Origin: Hirundichthys speculiger
Lineage: Eukaryota > Chordata > Actinopteri > Beloniformes > Exocoetidae
Assembly (NCBI GenBank): GCA_018398805.1
Contig: JAGFBZ010001918.1
Span: 1 to 64,000, forward strand
Direction of reading: 5' to 3'
DNA: 64,000 bases
Within the stretch, counting starts at the first letter, position 1. The number at the start of each line of letters is the position of its first letter. Below the pieces are notes generated by a model. It saw nothing but the letters and a program-made list of their open reading frames with translations. It searched no databases and had not been told where the DNA came from. The position numbers were made by a program, and so were the translations under genes. Shown in pieces: positions 9,601 through 20,099 of this stretch.

Positions 9601-11968
9601 TTAAAAAAAAATGGCACAATGATATCAAATATTACAGATCTCAAGTTTAAACAAAGATTTATTGAAAAGTAAAAATTTAACAACTTTAAGTTCAACTTTA
9701 CCACACATACTTTCAAATAAAAAAGTGTTAACGCGTCTGCATGTGCTGCAGGGTCTTTCGGCAACACAGTGTTGCCCGTGGATGCCTGACGGTAAATCGT
9801 GCCACGAAAAAATACATCGGCAAACCCACGCACGAATCGGCCGATGCCGATTCAAGTAAAAAAAAAAACACAAATATTGGCCAGCCGATGTATCGGTCTA
9901 TCCTTAGTCACTACTAAAGTCTCTTCATTTATTGTAGACGGTTTTAAGGAAGGAAGGATCTCCTGCAGTGGTCTGTGTTGCAGCAGATCTGAAGAAACCT
10001 CTGACTGAAGACCCTCCCCTGATGAATCCAAAGAAGGGCAGCGAAGAAGCCACTTCTGTCCAGGGAAACCATCAGGGACTGACTGATGTTCTGCAGAAGG
10101 TGAAGTTATTGGACTTCTGAGGACTGGGGTAAAGTCATTTTCCCTGGGCATCTAGAATGAAAAGAAAAAAAGCTTGTCCAGAGAAGAAAAGGTGAGTGCT
10201 ACCATCAGTCATACCAGAGGTAAAGCATCCCAAGACCGTTCATACGTGGGGTTTCTTCTCAGGGGAGTCGGTTCACTTACAACTTCGCCCAAGAACACAG
10301 CCATGAATGAAGAATGGAACCAAAACATCCACGGAGTGCAACTTCTCCAGACCATCCAAGAACAGTTTAGTGATGAGCGACGTCTTTTCTGGCACGATGG
10401 AGCACCTTCCCATCAGGCAGAAGCAATAGCCAAGAGGTGTAGGGAAAGAAAATGTTGAAATGTTGGGTCCATGGCCAGCAAACTCCCAAGACCTTCATCC
10501 AACTGAGAACGTCTGGTCAATCCTCAAGACTCTCAGCACTGATTATAAAAGAACGTGCAGCCATCAGTCAGGATGTGAACCAGAAGTTGAAGGGCAGCGT
10601 TTCAACTGCAGAAGTCTTGAAAAAGAAGGGTGAACACTGCAAATATCGACTCTGCATAAACTTAACATAACAGTCAACAAAAGCTTTTGACATTTATCAA
10701 ATACTTGTAATTACATTTTGGTATAACGTGGTAACATCTGATAATAAGATCTAAAAATACTAAAGCAGCAAACTTTGTGGAAACCAACACTTGTGTCACT
10801 CTCACATCATCTGGCCAGCTGTACATTCAAATATTAGCTTTCTCTCAGCATAAATGGGTGTGGTGCAGTATAAATAAGGCACACCTGGCATGAGTTTTGC
10901 AGAAGGAAAGATCTTCTCTTGTATTTGTCTGCTTTCAGCGAGGAGCTCCTCAGCTGTCATGGGAAGCTCCAGAGCATCGCGGATAAACTGAGAGGCCTCC
11001 AGAGCCTTTTTACCCATCACTGATGACTTCACGTCCCACGTGTACTGCTTTCCAAAACGCTGGCATATCTCCTGGAAGGACACTGTGTAAAGCCGCTCTG
11101 TGTCTAAAAGTGAAAAGCAGATTTTGAAAAAAACAATATTAATAGCTTTGATTTAAATGTCACTTCAGAGTACACAAAATTGAGAGCCAGGAAAGTGAAA
11201 AGAAATTATTGAAGATAAGTTTTACCCAAATAGATGATCCACAAAACTGCCCTTTAACAAAACTTAATGTTTCAGAATCTTATAGCAGAAGTTAAATATA
11301 GATGAAATGTCATTTTCCATTCTTCAACTGACGGTGCTTCAGCGAGCTACTGTAACAAGCCAAACCTCATTTTAAAAACCTACAGAAATTTTCACCGCGG
11401 ACGTATTAGTGTGTCTAAGAACAGCCGGGAGTAAATTTGTTATTTAAAGATGATGACTAAATGCTATATTTAAATTCGGCTTATGTCTGTGTCAGGCATT
11501 AGTTCAATTTCTCTGTTAATTTTCGGTTCTTGAAACTTGATCCAAGTTAGATAAGTGTAATTCAAGTGAAGTAACCTTGCACACCTTCAGCACAAGAAAA
11601 CGTCGATTTTTCCTGTAAGTAATGTTGTTTGATATTTCTGATGTAAGCCGAATTTTCCCATATGCCATAAGGTATGGATAACGTGTTTGCGTACATTTAA
11701 TATAATTCGTATTATCAATACTGCGTTACAACACCATAAATATATGCTTCTCCTACGAAGTTCGTTGGGCCAACTACTCACGAACGGAAGAATGGAATAG
11801 ACGAAGCAAAATGAATGAGTTCCTGCGCTGACAGAGATTACATTTATATCTATTTGATAAACACTGCCAGAGATACAATTTTAAATATGTTTCAATACCC
11901 AGCAGTAATCCATCCATGTCAAAAATGACATGAGTCACAGGTTTGTAGGTGCCGCTTGTCACCGACAT
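6376..11968 (-). CDS. pudp: Pseudouridine-5'-phosphatase (HAD family), exons 1-3, 3' end outside the window
   Basis: Established role of the family: a cytosolic HAD-superfamily phosphatase that dephosphorylates pseudouridine 5'-monophosphate. The reading frame is spliced from 11899-11968, 10885-11103 and 6376-6605, giving residues 1-173; vertebrate homologues are about 228 residues. Visible motifs are the nucleophile motif FDMDG (D17, D19), motif II ATSS (T116-S118) and the motif III lysine in KRGKPQPD (K152). The cap domain is exon 2 and carries [10 protein letters not shown] and VMGKKALEA. The last 55 or so residues, with the final acidic motif usually reading FEDAPNG, are not found in 1-6375. 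Every junction is GT-AG with matching phase and no stop, so the gene looks intact as far as seen. Introns 1 and 2 are 795 and 4279 bp; intron 2 is filled with transposons. Confidence 0.95.
6907..7745. repeat. Interspersed repeat with internal 'ccgctacccgcta' motifs, copy 1
   Basis: It begins 'ggccccgatcgtacac'. Its right half (7490-7745, for example 'ggtttaacaggtggaac', 'gcgttctttgcggggaa', 'atcccttaatag') is repeated at 48530-48803. Copy 2 retains a right end 'gatcgggtcctag' that is the near complement of the left end here, so the family probably has inverted ends; copy 1 has lost its right end. Neither copy has coding capacity. Confidence 0.6.
7428..7472. repeat. GGA-rich purine tract
   Basis: Imperfect GAG/GGA purine run inside the repeat copy; low complexity. 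Confidence 0.8.
7918..8130 (+). repeat. tRNA-derived SINE, degenerate
   Basis: 'ggcggctgtggctcagaatgttgaggagcc' resembles a tRNA 5' half with an A box, and 'ctggtggttcagttcattccc' a B box at the expected distance. The 3' part is unclear. It is not a functional tRNA gene. Confidence 0.5.
9095..9906. mobile_element. hAT-type MITE with perfect 8-bp duplication, itself interrupted
   Basis: The ends TAGGGATCAACCGATA and the complement TAAGGATAGACCGATA match at 13 of 16 positions and fit the hAT end rule. GTCACTAC flanks both sides (9087-9094 and 9907-9914), a perfect 8-bp target duplication. Sub-terminal 'gccgatacc' and 'ggccgatgccgatt' motifs are inverted too. Another MITE is inserted at 9198-9563. 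No transposase. Confidence 0.88.
9198..9563. mobile_element. TA-flanked MITE with 28-bp perfect inverted ends, copy 1
   Basis: The first and last 28 bp are perfect inverted repeats beginning CAGTCATGGAAAAAATTATT, flanked by TA at 9196-9197 and 9564-9565, as for Tc1/mariner-mobilised MITEs. The element is 366 bp and non-coding. A second copy, 290 bp with an internal deletion, lies at 44331-44620. Confidence 0.92.
10885..11103 (-). CDS. pudp: PUDP coding exon 2
   Basis: Acceptor 'cacttttag' precedes 11103. The exon completes D24 and runs through [13 protein letters not shown] to SAKLMPG (codon 97 is split by the next intron). It covers the helical cap domain. The donor is 'gccag|gtgtgcc'. The Tc1-like element at 8427-10804 ends only about 80 bp inside the intron. 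Confidence 0.95.
11104..11898 (-). other. PUDP intron 1
   Basis: A 795-bp intron with GT-AG ends. No repeat or RNA gene was recognised inside it. Confidence 0.85.
11899..11968 (-). CDS. pudp: PUDP coding exon 1
   Basis: Start codon at 11968-11966 in the context gaaacATGTCGG. It encodes residues 1-23 ([20 protein letters not shown], then LLL) plus one base of the next codon. It contains the catalytic D17 and D19. The donor is GTATTG immediately after 11899. Confidence 0.93.
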
Positions 11969-11984
11969 GTTTCACTTGTGAGCA

Positions 11985-12005
11985 TGACCATGATTGGTTC
12001 CGCGT
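11985..12005 (-). promoter_or_regulatory. CCAAT box upstream of PUDP
   Basis: On the minus strand the sequence just upstream of the start codon contains 'cggaaccaatcatggtc'. A CCAAT box about 25 bp before the ATG suits a TATA-less housekeeping promoter, but the transcription start was not identified and no CpG island is obvious. Confidence 0.35.
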
Positions 12006-13819
12006 TGTGCGGTCAGGACGATGCTTAGAAACGAACATGAATTTATTTGCCCTAAAAGAAGAAGCGACTAATAATATATGTATATCGTTAAATATGATAA
12101 ATTTGACATCATTGAATCGTTGGTATAGTCACTTATAATAGTTGGCTTGATAACCGAGACCTTTCATTTCATCCAGAGAAACGTTTTAGTCGACCCAACG
12201 CAAAGATCTCTGGGAAATGAAGTCTATACAACTAACATTCAGAATTATGACACTGAAGGTTCTAAAAAAAATATATTGTTTTTTTTTGCACTAACCTATT
12301 TTAGAACTTAAAAGATGTATAAAATAAACAAATTTACTTAAAAATTATTCAATTAAAAGATGCTAGAAAATCTTTTATTCATCTATATTATGAACTTTCA
12401 ATGTATTTATTTCAAATGGATTTGTTAGAGAAGTAATACATTTATAGCTGCAAGAGCTTGGATGAATTAAATCTATGCATTCATGTCAAAACATTAACCC
12501 TAACCCTGTGTTTACATATTGCACAATAATATTTGAACTTTTAAGTTTAATATTGTAATACATGCAGTTTTCTATATCCCCAATTTTGCCTTTTTACTTT
12601 TGTTTCAATACATTTTTGGTATAATTTATATTTATATATAGTAATTTTCTTGCAGTTGTGTGCTCTAATGGAGCTATTCTTTCCCATTTTCATTACAACA
12701 ACTTTATTCGTATTGATGTTGGTCCATCTCATCCCATCTAAATGTCTTAGTGTAAAGATTTTTGTAGTTTCTTATTCCTTACTTCAATATTCTGTGTTAG
12801 TTTAAATTGCACCCTGGGGACAGATAAAAGTGTTTTTGAATTGACTTGAATATCTCTACAGATGCTCATCATAAGTACCATTTTGTTTTTTAACTGCTTG
12901 ACTTTAACACACGTGACTGAAAAACAGAGCTGTATCTGAAAAACTAAACGTAATCAGGGATTTATTAGTTTTATGTTGGTTACAGCGTGCATTATCCGGT
13001 ATAATGTTTCTGCTAATTGTCTCCTTCTGAGACTGAATTTCCGCCAGTGTTCAGGGGATCAGTTGCTGCCGAGCTAGGACCACCAAACAGGAACAAGAGC
13101 AATGTGTCTGGAAGAGCTCCAGAAACAAAACAAAAAAAAAAAAAAGAAAAAATTGTGATGTGCTCATAAAACATTTGTATTTATTCGTGTCGTGCCAGCT
13201 TAGACAAGACAATAAAGTTGTTTTTTTCCTCCTCAATAAGACCAAAAGTGCAGAGGAAAGTGAACAGGAAACTAAAATAAGCCTGATGATGCCTCCAACC
13301 CCACAAATCAACGCGACAACAAAAAGATGACAGTCAGGAAGAAGCAGCCGAAGACGGCTATGAAACTAGCCTGGAGCGACACTCTGCTGTCTGACTCAAA
13401 GTGTTTGTAGATATAAATAGTGGAGTGGTAAAATCAGAGCCAGAGACACAGTTAGTTTTTACATCTCTGTGGAGTGGGACTGCTGCAGAGACACTACCAC
13501 AGTTAGACTCGGAGTTACTTGTGTTCACTGCATTATGATTTCTGTCTTATCATGGACAGATCCCAACAAAGATCTCGCTCATAATATTATCAAAGTCACT
13601 GTCCGGTTTTTAAATGATGAATAACACATGTTACATTAAAAAAATAAAAAAAATGTTTTTAAAATAACCTTGATTCATCATCATTCTTACATGGAAAATC
13701 TTAAATCTTCTTTTCTGCTTCCTACATGTTTCAGTGAATCAAGACTTCTGGAACCGGGAAAATGATTAACGATTTTTTTCTTCCTACTTTGTGCTACGTG
13801 TCCAGTTTTGTATTGAATA
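12006..13819. other. A+T-rich stretch, no gene recognised
   Basis: Upstream of PUDP. No exon, SINE or element end was identified. A short 'aaccctaaccctg' at about 12495 is noted but not meaningful. Confidence 0.5.
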
Positions 13820-14307
13820 CAGTGATCCCTTGCCAATTCGCGCTTTAAGTTCCGCGGTTTTAGTTATTCACGTATTTTTCAGAAATATATAATATAATTA
13901 AAAAAAAAATCGCAGAAACATCACAGGATGTTGTACACGTTCTCTCAAATGTTGTGAGCCAGCCTGGCCCCTTTAAGAAGGTAGCCTTATGGGTAATGGA
14001 GTGGCCTTATTGGTAATGTAGTGTGTGTGTCATGGGACGGCAGAACGAATACGGCTTGTTAGCCACTAATTATGAGCCAAAAATAGCACAATACCAGCGG
14101 TTTCTTTACTACGGTTTAGAGACCAGAGGCTGTGAAGGTAACAGAAAGACCACAGTTGAGCCTTTGTCTTGTTTCGCTGCAGTGCCTCGCTACTTTTTTG
14201 CAGTTTTTAAACATATTATTTAGGCCTGGGGGGATCCGGCTCCTAATCGCGGATTTTGATTTTAAATCCTGAATTTCACCAGCTTCTCCAGTTTATAGGG
14301 GTTACTG
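13820..14307. mobile_element. MITE family A, copy 1
   Basis: It begins CAGTGATCCCTTGCCAATTC after TA and ends GGGGTTACTG, a decayed form of the family's GGGATCACTG end. The interior ('aggctgtgaaggtaacagaa', 'tttgtcttgtttcgctgcag') is shared with copies at 53231-53729 and 55738-56398. A short ORF here is repeated in altered form in copy 2, but stops and frame differences argue against a shared protein. Confidence 0.78.
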
Positions 14308-14555
14308 TTGCGTCGAAATGTTCTGCAAAGCCTCCCAGAAAAGATTTACATAAAGTCATCATTTTAAATATATGGACAGTATGTTCACTATAGGCCTACC
14401 ACCTAGTGCAAGTCATACCAGCTAATGTAAGACCTGTTTATTTTGACAACATGAGAGAGGATTAAAAAAAAATCTCATCATTTCATCCACTCCGCCACTG
14501 TGCTCTCTCTCATTTGTCTATAATTCTGAGTACTAAGTTTTCCCAACCAATAATA

Positions 14556-15341
14556 CAATAAACCCTCACAGTTTGCTGTTTCAGTACATCGCGGAGGTTT
14601 CAAAAATATACATCAGAGAAAAAAAAATATTTGAAAAAAAAAATTTTAAATCGAAAAAAATTCAAACGAAGCGCGTGAGGCTAATGCAAAACACATCACA
14701 TCAAGAACGAGTCTCAGGAAGCAACAAGAGCCTACACAGGATGCCCCATGAACGAAAATCGAGGCCTGTGTTTGGTTGCTACGACAGGCATTACTGTGCC
14801 GTCGGTTTTCTGTACGCTGATTGGTTGACACACGTCTCTGCATCTCGCATTTCTTGCTCTTTCTGAGACAAAGCCGAGTTTGACGTTGATACACTTGGTG
14901 TTTCCGTTCGTCAGTTCCCGATATCGCTTGCTTATTTCAGTGATTTAGTGCCGTTTTATAGTTATCTCATTCACTGCCATTGACGTCTTTATACATCAGT
15001 TGGGTCTAATATGTGTCACTGGGGTTTCTAGGCAGAGCATCAAAATAAATATCAGAGTTTTGAACATTGTAGTTAGTGTTCTGATCCTCCAGATGGCAGC
15101 ATCCTCACTCTCTATAAAGCCCCCCCCCCCCCCCCCCCCCCCCCAGAGGAATTGTAAGTGAAAGAAAAGATGGCGCAGTGCATTCTACTGATTACGGAGG
15201 AACAGAATGAGGTAGAATCAAACTTTTCTTTCAAAAAAGTGGAACTTCTTGATAAGTTGAGGGGGTACTCCACATCGTGGTTTTTCACCATTCGCGGGGG
15301 GGTCACAGCCCCCATTAACTGCTAAGTGTGAGGGTTTATTG
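14556..15341. mobile_element. TA-flanked non-autonomous DNA element
   Basis: The left end CAATAAACCCTCACA is matched perfectly by the complement at the right end (TGTGAGGGTTTATTG), each beside TA; similarity continues inward ('gtttgctgttt' against 'cttagcagtta'). About 786 bp with no transposase. It contains a C homopolymer at 15120-15144. Confidence 0.82.
15120..15144. repeat. Poly-C tract
   Basis: A run of 25 C inside the preceding element; length probably variable. Confidence 0.95.
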
Positions 15342-15344
15342 TAA

Positions 15345-16236
15345 TTGGGTGAATTATCGTAATATCACACATTATAAAAATAGACAATGTAGCAACTTTG
15401 CCATTATTACTCACTTTATACTGCATGTACTCTTGTATAAGTGTATCTTAGACATGACTGAACACTCAAAAGATGTGGTAAAAATAATTTGTTATACTCC
15501 TATTCTTTAAACATTGGGGTACTTTGACCCAATGTCACTACTTTGTGCGTCAAACATAACAAGCTTATCGTACGGCACCGGCTATTCAGTTGCCCTAACG
15601 CCATCGTGTGTTCGTGTTGCCAATGTTAGTTGTCTAAAAAGAACAAAAAACATCAGATAATGACACCCAAACTGCCTCAGACGGCAAAAGAAAACGCTCA
15701 ATGCGTCCATGAAGTCGACCCACAAAAGACGGCCAAAAAACAATTGGGCACACGATCAGAGGGACTCGCCTGACGTGCCGTACCTCGACATCTACAGTTA
15801 TATTTTTCATGTCAAAAATGCCTAAACTTTGAAGGAACTGAAGTCCCACAACTCTCTCCAGGCTTGCAATCAATTTGTGCGAGGCTGGGCAAAGTATCTG
15901 GATGATGTCTGGTTAGCAGGACACGTCGTGGCTGCAGGAAAGGTTTGTTGAAATTAATTTTACAAATTTTGAGCATGTGAATGTTCATAAATCCCCCCAC
16001 ACACACACACACAAAAATGTTTCCTCGGGACATTTAGCCTAGACCTACATATTTCATTTAATCGAGAGTCACCATCATCCATAATAGCAGGGGAAATGGG
16101 GGAAACCAAGTATCGCAAAAATGGGAGCCACTAGGTGGCAGCACCAGTCGAAGCCAGTTGTTATCACTACATTTTTGTGTCATGTAAACTTCCAGTTTAG
16201 AAGTGACAATGCAAACAAACACTGATTTAGCATTAA
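15345..16236. other. No gene recognised
   Basis: No supported exon or element boundary. A short CA run lies near 15999-16013. Confidence 0.5.
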
Positions 16237-16629
16237 AGGTGGGGTGGGTGTTGTTTTTGCAACACTTTTTACAATATTGCCTGAAAACCTTTTCACATTT
16301 CCATTGCACCCACTGAAATAAAATGTTTGCAAAAAAAACTCAACATTTTGGTCCAGTCTAGAAGGTATAATCAGAGAAAAACTCTGACCAATCAAAAAAG
16401 TGATCATCACTATTTTGATTGGCTGCCTAATACGTCCATCAAATATCACCCCTCGCTCCCTCCCTCCCTATGGTTCATGCAGTCGTGAATCATGTGAAGG
16501 CATGGTTTCGAGGGGTGAGCTGAAGAGGAGGAGGCGGAGCCTTTGGGAGGAGGGAGGGAGTGTATATTTTCAAAATCTCACTTGAGTTGGATTGCTGGAA
16601 CCGTTTTTCAAACAACACCTACTCCACCT
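16237..16629. mobile_element. TTAA-flanked MITE
   Basis: Flanked by TTAA at 16233-16236 and 16630-16633. The inverted ends are AGGTGGGGTGGGTGTTGTTT and the complement AGGTGGAGTAGGTGTTGTTT (18 of 20 match). A TTAA duplication is the hallmark of piggyBac-type transposition, though the ends do not start with the usual CCC. 393 bp, non-coding. Confidence 0.75.
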
Positions 16630-16633
16630 TTAA

Positions 16634-17745
16634 GGTAGGGACAAAACAGGGAGTTTTCTCTCTGGGCCACACCATTGCTACTACTAGAAAGAAACAACAA
16701 CCCAGAAAGCAATTGATACCAATCAGGCACTAGCGATGCCACAATGGTTAGCAGAGCCTGGTAACGCCAAAACTCTGTCAGGAAAAGCAAAGTCTTAACA
16801 TCAGGCAGTTCACTTGTGGCTTCCTTGTAACAGATTGTAAGTTAGCCTGCTTGTTATTGGTTATTAGGCACACAAAACGAAGAGGTGGGCAGAGTAACCT
16901 TAGCTTATCAGCACTAATGGCATTAAGGACACAGGAGGTGGGTGAGAGAGCAATTTAGGGTACCAGCAGCAAAACATCCTGCCCAAAGCAATAAAGTGCA
17001 ACACTGAGACATCCTACCGACCAGAAACAGTCCTCACGACGCTTGTCCGCAGCTACAGCCAACAAGCTGGTGATGAAAATTAGTCTAAAAAAGCAGAATA
17101 AGCTGGAAACACACGAATGGAGAGCCGAACAGAGGAATATACACGACCAGTCGCGTAGCTGCAGCAGACACAAAAACCAGCAGAACAGAGGGGAGACTTC
17201 ACGCCACAACGACCTGCTGATCACCAACAGGTGATGCTTGTTAGCAACTCAGTTGCCATAGCGATGGCAAGCCGAGACGGCACACTAACGCACGCTGCCA
17301 AAGCTCGTGAGTCTGTCCTGATAGTGGTAAGTAAACTGTGATGCGCCGGCGTCCCTGTGGGTACAGAGACCACAGCTGCTGAGTCTCACACTTTAACGCT
17401 CGCAAGAAGGGGGGAAAAAATCATTTTGCTGCATTTCATGGAAAATATGTTCAGTTTTTTTTAAGACCTCTGTGGCTCCGGTGGCCTTTACTGATGGTGG
17501 GAATGGGAGCAGAGAGAGAGAGAGAGGGAGGACCACAGGCCATTATTGGCAGTCATAACAGCGTCATTTGTTTTTCTGTTTGTCGATGTTTTCTGGCTCT
17601 GTCAACATTTATTCACACCTTACATATATTATTAAAAATCCATATAATAGCAATATGGGAATATGGGATGGTATAGTATTTACCAAACAGATGTCCAGCT
17701 CTAATTTTTGGTTTTGGTTTTTCATCCACTTTAGTTAGTGTGGCT
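16634..17745. other. No gene recognised
   Basis: No supported coding exon. A short GA run lies at 17511-17528. Confidence 0.5.
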
Positions 17746-18012
17746 GTAGGGCTGTAGCTCAGTTGGTAGAGCGGGTCATCCGGTCACTGGAAGGTTGGCG
17801 GTTTGATCCCAGCTCCAACTGTCCACATGCCAAAGTGTCCTTGGGCAAGAAACTGAACCCTAACTTGCCCCCAGTGGGTTGGCAGCACCTTGCATGGCAG
17901 CTGCTGCCCACTGGTGTGTGAATGTGAGTGTGAATGGGTGAATGAGAGGCCATTGTAAACCACTCTGAGGGCACCTTAGTGTGGAAAAAGCGGTATATAA
18001 GTGCAGTCCATT
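17746..18012 (+). repeat. tRNA-derived SINE, nearly complete
   Basis: The tRNA-like head has a good A box (TAGCTCAGTTGG) and B box (GGTTTGATCCC). The body has 'gtccttgggcaagaaactgaaccc' and 'ccttgcatggcagctgctgcc', and the tail 'aaaaagcggtatataagtgcagtccattta'. This is a common teleost SINE structure with an RNA polymerase III internal promoter. Confidence 0.88.
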
Positions 18013-18059
18013 TAGTTGAGGGGGGAAATGTGTACAGAGGAATTTGAGGTAATTTACAG

Positions 18060-18544
18060 CAGTGGTCCCCAACCTCCGGGCCACGCAAGAAAAAACATTT
18101 ATTTAAACTTTAATTATTATATGAATCTGAATGAGCTTTTATTTTGAAAAGTGTTTCATTTTGAAAAATGACCAGATTCTCTCGGTTACATCTTGGTCAC
18201 TTGAGTGGCAAAATTTAACCCAGCTAGCAAAATGAATAAGAAACAGACGTCTTTGGAAAGTTTCCTTGTGAAGGGGAAAATGCACAATGAAGAGAAAGAA
18301 CAGCCAACGACTTCCAAGTAAAAGAAAGCTTTTAACAGACAATACCAGGAGTCCTACTGAAATATGGATTTATCAGGACAGGTGATTCCCACGTACCAAT
18401 CCCAGTCTGCATGAGTTTTTTTTTTTTTTTTTTGTTCTTCATTTAATGGGTTCAGGGGATGTTACCAGAGACTTTGATGTTATATTCAGGTAAAATTGTC
18501 CAGCGTTGACTGGTCTGCAGTTACAAAAAGGTTGGTGACCACTG
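18060..18544 (+). mobile_element. hAT element deletion derivative with transposase N-terminal relic
   Basis: The inverted ends are CAGTGGTCCCCAACCT and AGGTTGGTGACCACTG, flanked by atttacag and atctacag (7 of 8). Inside, an ATG at 18232 opens MNKKQTSLESFLVKGK. After a stop this is followed by the in-register piece AFNRQYQESYLKYGF at about 18316-18360, resembling the N-terminus of vertebrate ZBED5/SCAND3-type hAT transposases. The rest of the gene is deleted. Confidence 0.8.
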
Positions 18545-18552
18545 ATCTACAG

Positions 18553-19469
18553 GACAATGTTGCTAATTTGTTGAAAAAAAAAAAGAAAAGGTATGTCTGA
18601 AAGCAACAGTAAAATGCTCCTCCAGGAGCCTTTAGCTCTGCCCAGGAACTCAGGCAGTAAAGAAAATAACACTTGAGCCAAATGCATCTCCTTTCCTTTC
18701 AGCGCGAGTCTTTTCCTGTGGATGTCATTCTGAAATGATTACAGGCTTTTGGAGACGTGCTGGGTGCAGAGCTGCTCTACCGGAGTACCAGAGATTAAAA
18801 TCAAATTACTGAAAATGAGCATAATATGGCCACTTTTAGGAGTATATAATTTATGGATGACCTCACCTTGGAAATTGCAGCACACATCAAAAGGCTGGCG
18901 TAAGATGTAGCATAGCAACAAGCCGTCTTAACGTCTAGGAGAAAACACAAGAGCAACCAAAAAGAGGACGGAAAAAGTCTGAAGGACTCCAGGTGTCATA
19001 GATGTGGCGAAGAGTTGCACAGAACAAATCCAGTTGTATGGAAAATTCAGGAAAGGGGGTCAAAGGGCTGGAAAATGTTTCTCAGTGTTGCAAAAGAAAT
19101 CATCGAGGAAAGCTTTCACCTTGCAGCCTAAATAAATCAGAGCCGTGTAATGAAACTGAAGACGTCCGAAGCACTTAGGCCAACGAGTAACGTAGTTAAA
19201 TGGAGCTGACCCCCGGACAGTCAAGGCAGCGCACTAAACGCTGTAGGACAGTTTACAGCAGTGCACTTCATAAAAACAGGAAATATATCTTAGGTAGGTG
19301 GAAGATGGCCTTTAGTCAGTAACCTGCCAGGTGGAGAGATTGCATTGGAGATGGGGTTAATTAGCTTTCACTGAAGACATAAGTCTGAAACGCGTCTAAA
19401 TGTTTAATGCGTGTGCTCAGTAAAGACACATTAAATTATAATGGTGTGCTATCAGCTTTAGCACAATGT
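18553..19469. other. No gene recognised
   Basis: Unassigned sequence without a supported exon or repeat. Confidence 0.5.
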
Positions 19470-19565
19470 TTTTGTTTTTTATTGTGACGTAGATGGAGAT
19501 AAGATCACGTTTTATGGCAAATTAATGCAGAGAACCAGTTTTTTATTTTGTCATGTCATTGTCTA
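19470..19565 (+). mobile_element. Tc1-like right-end fragment
   Basis: 'agatggagataagatcacgttttatggcaaattaatgcag' matches the sub-terminal right region of the Tc1 family whose other copy ends at 8346 ('aataaaacattttatggcaaattaaagcag'). The terminal inverted repeat is lost. Confidence 0.5.
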
Positions 19566-19609
19566 TCTCTATAGCATTATATTGAATACATTTATTTTTA
19601 AAGGCCATA

Positions 19610-20095
19610 GATCTCTTTGACAATACCCTGAACTCAACCTAACAGCAGTGTGAAAGACTGATAAAGTCGTGGTCTTTATCATGCTCCGAACACTTCCCCA
19701 GGGAAGCATTAACCTCAACTGGCTCCTCTCGATGTTGAAGAGCAGCGACTCTACTCCGACTCTCTCCCAGATGATTGAACGTCTCACCCGATGTAAAGAG
19801 AGTCAAGCCGCCCTGTGGGAGAAACTCATTTCAGCTGTCTCGTTCTCTCGGTCACTACCCACAGTTCACGACCATCTGGGAGGGTTGGAACAAAGACGAC
19901 GGTAAACAGAGATTCCCGCCTTTTGGCTCGACTCTCTCTTCACCGCAACAGACTGGTACACCGTCTGCAGCGACAGCAGACGCTGGAGCGATTCGCCCGT
20001 CGATCCCTCGCTCCATTCTTCCCTCGCTTATGAACAAGAGCACTGAACACTGAAACTCCTCCACTTGTATTTGCTTCAGCAGAACATACGATATG
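19610..20095 (-). pseudogene. LINE reverse-transcriptase C-terminal fragment (RTE/Rex-type ORF)
   Basis: Reading leftward, the pieces are EEFQCSVLLFISEGRMERGIDGR (about 20000-20070), a frameshifted stretch across 19860-19990, ERTRQLK-like then EMSF near 19850, and VGVESLLFNIERSQLRL (about 19715-19765). Their order matches the segment after the catalytic core of a widespread vertebrate LINE ('GRMEREIDRRI...GVEPLLLRIERSQLRW'). Frameshifts make it inactive. Both ends are truncated. Confidence 0.75.
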
Positions 20096-20099
20096 AGTT

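Larger units (their letters stand above)
8427..10804 (+). pseudogene. Tc1-like transposon with decayed transposase, containing nested elements
   Basis: The left inverted end 'cagccatggccaaaaggttttg' follows TA at 8425-8426. Transposase pieces then run in order: the HTH half ([15 protein letters not shown] near 8780-8830, then [21 protein letters not shown]), a middle part at 10020-10150, and the catalytic end with [16 protein letters not shown] (10390-10440) followed in another frame by 10452-10670. Multiple frameshifts and stops are present. The right end breaks off at about 10804, before the expected inverted repeat. A hAT element (9095-9906) is inserted in the middle. It lies in PUDP intron 2 and runs antisense to the gene. 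Confidence 0.85.

Noticed and set aside
12493..12507. 'aaccctaaccctg' as a telomeric repeat
   Set aside because: Only two units; no interstitial telomere array.
14023..14223. 66-codon ORF whose variants recur at 53254-53463 and 55725-55910
   Set aside because: Recurrence is due to MITE family A; the frames are on different relative strands and interrupted, so not a conserved protein.
17746..17820. Functional tRNA gene
   Set aside because: A and B boxes are present but the acceptor and anticodon stems are not convincing, and a SINE body and tail follow. The same applies at 7918, 30300, 33232, 33470 and 34983.
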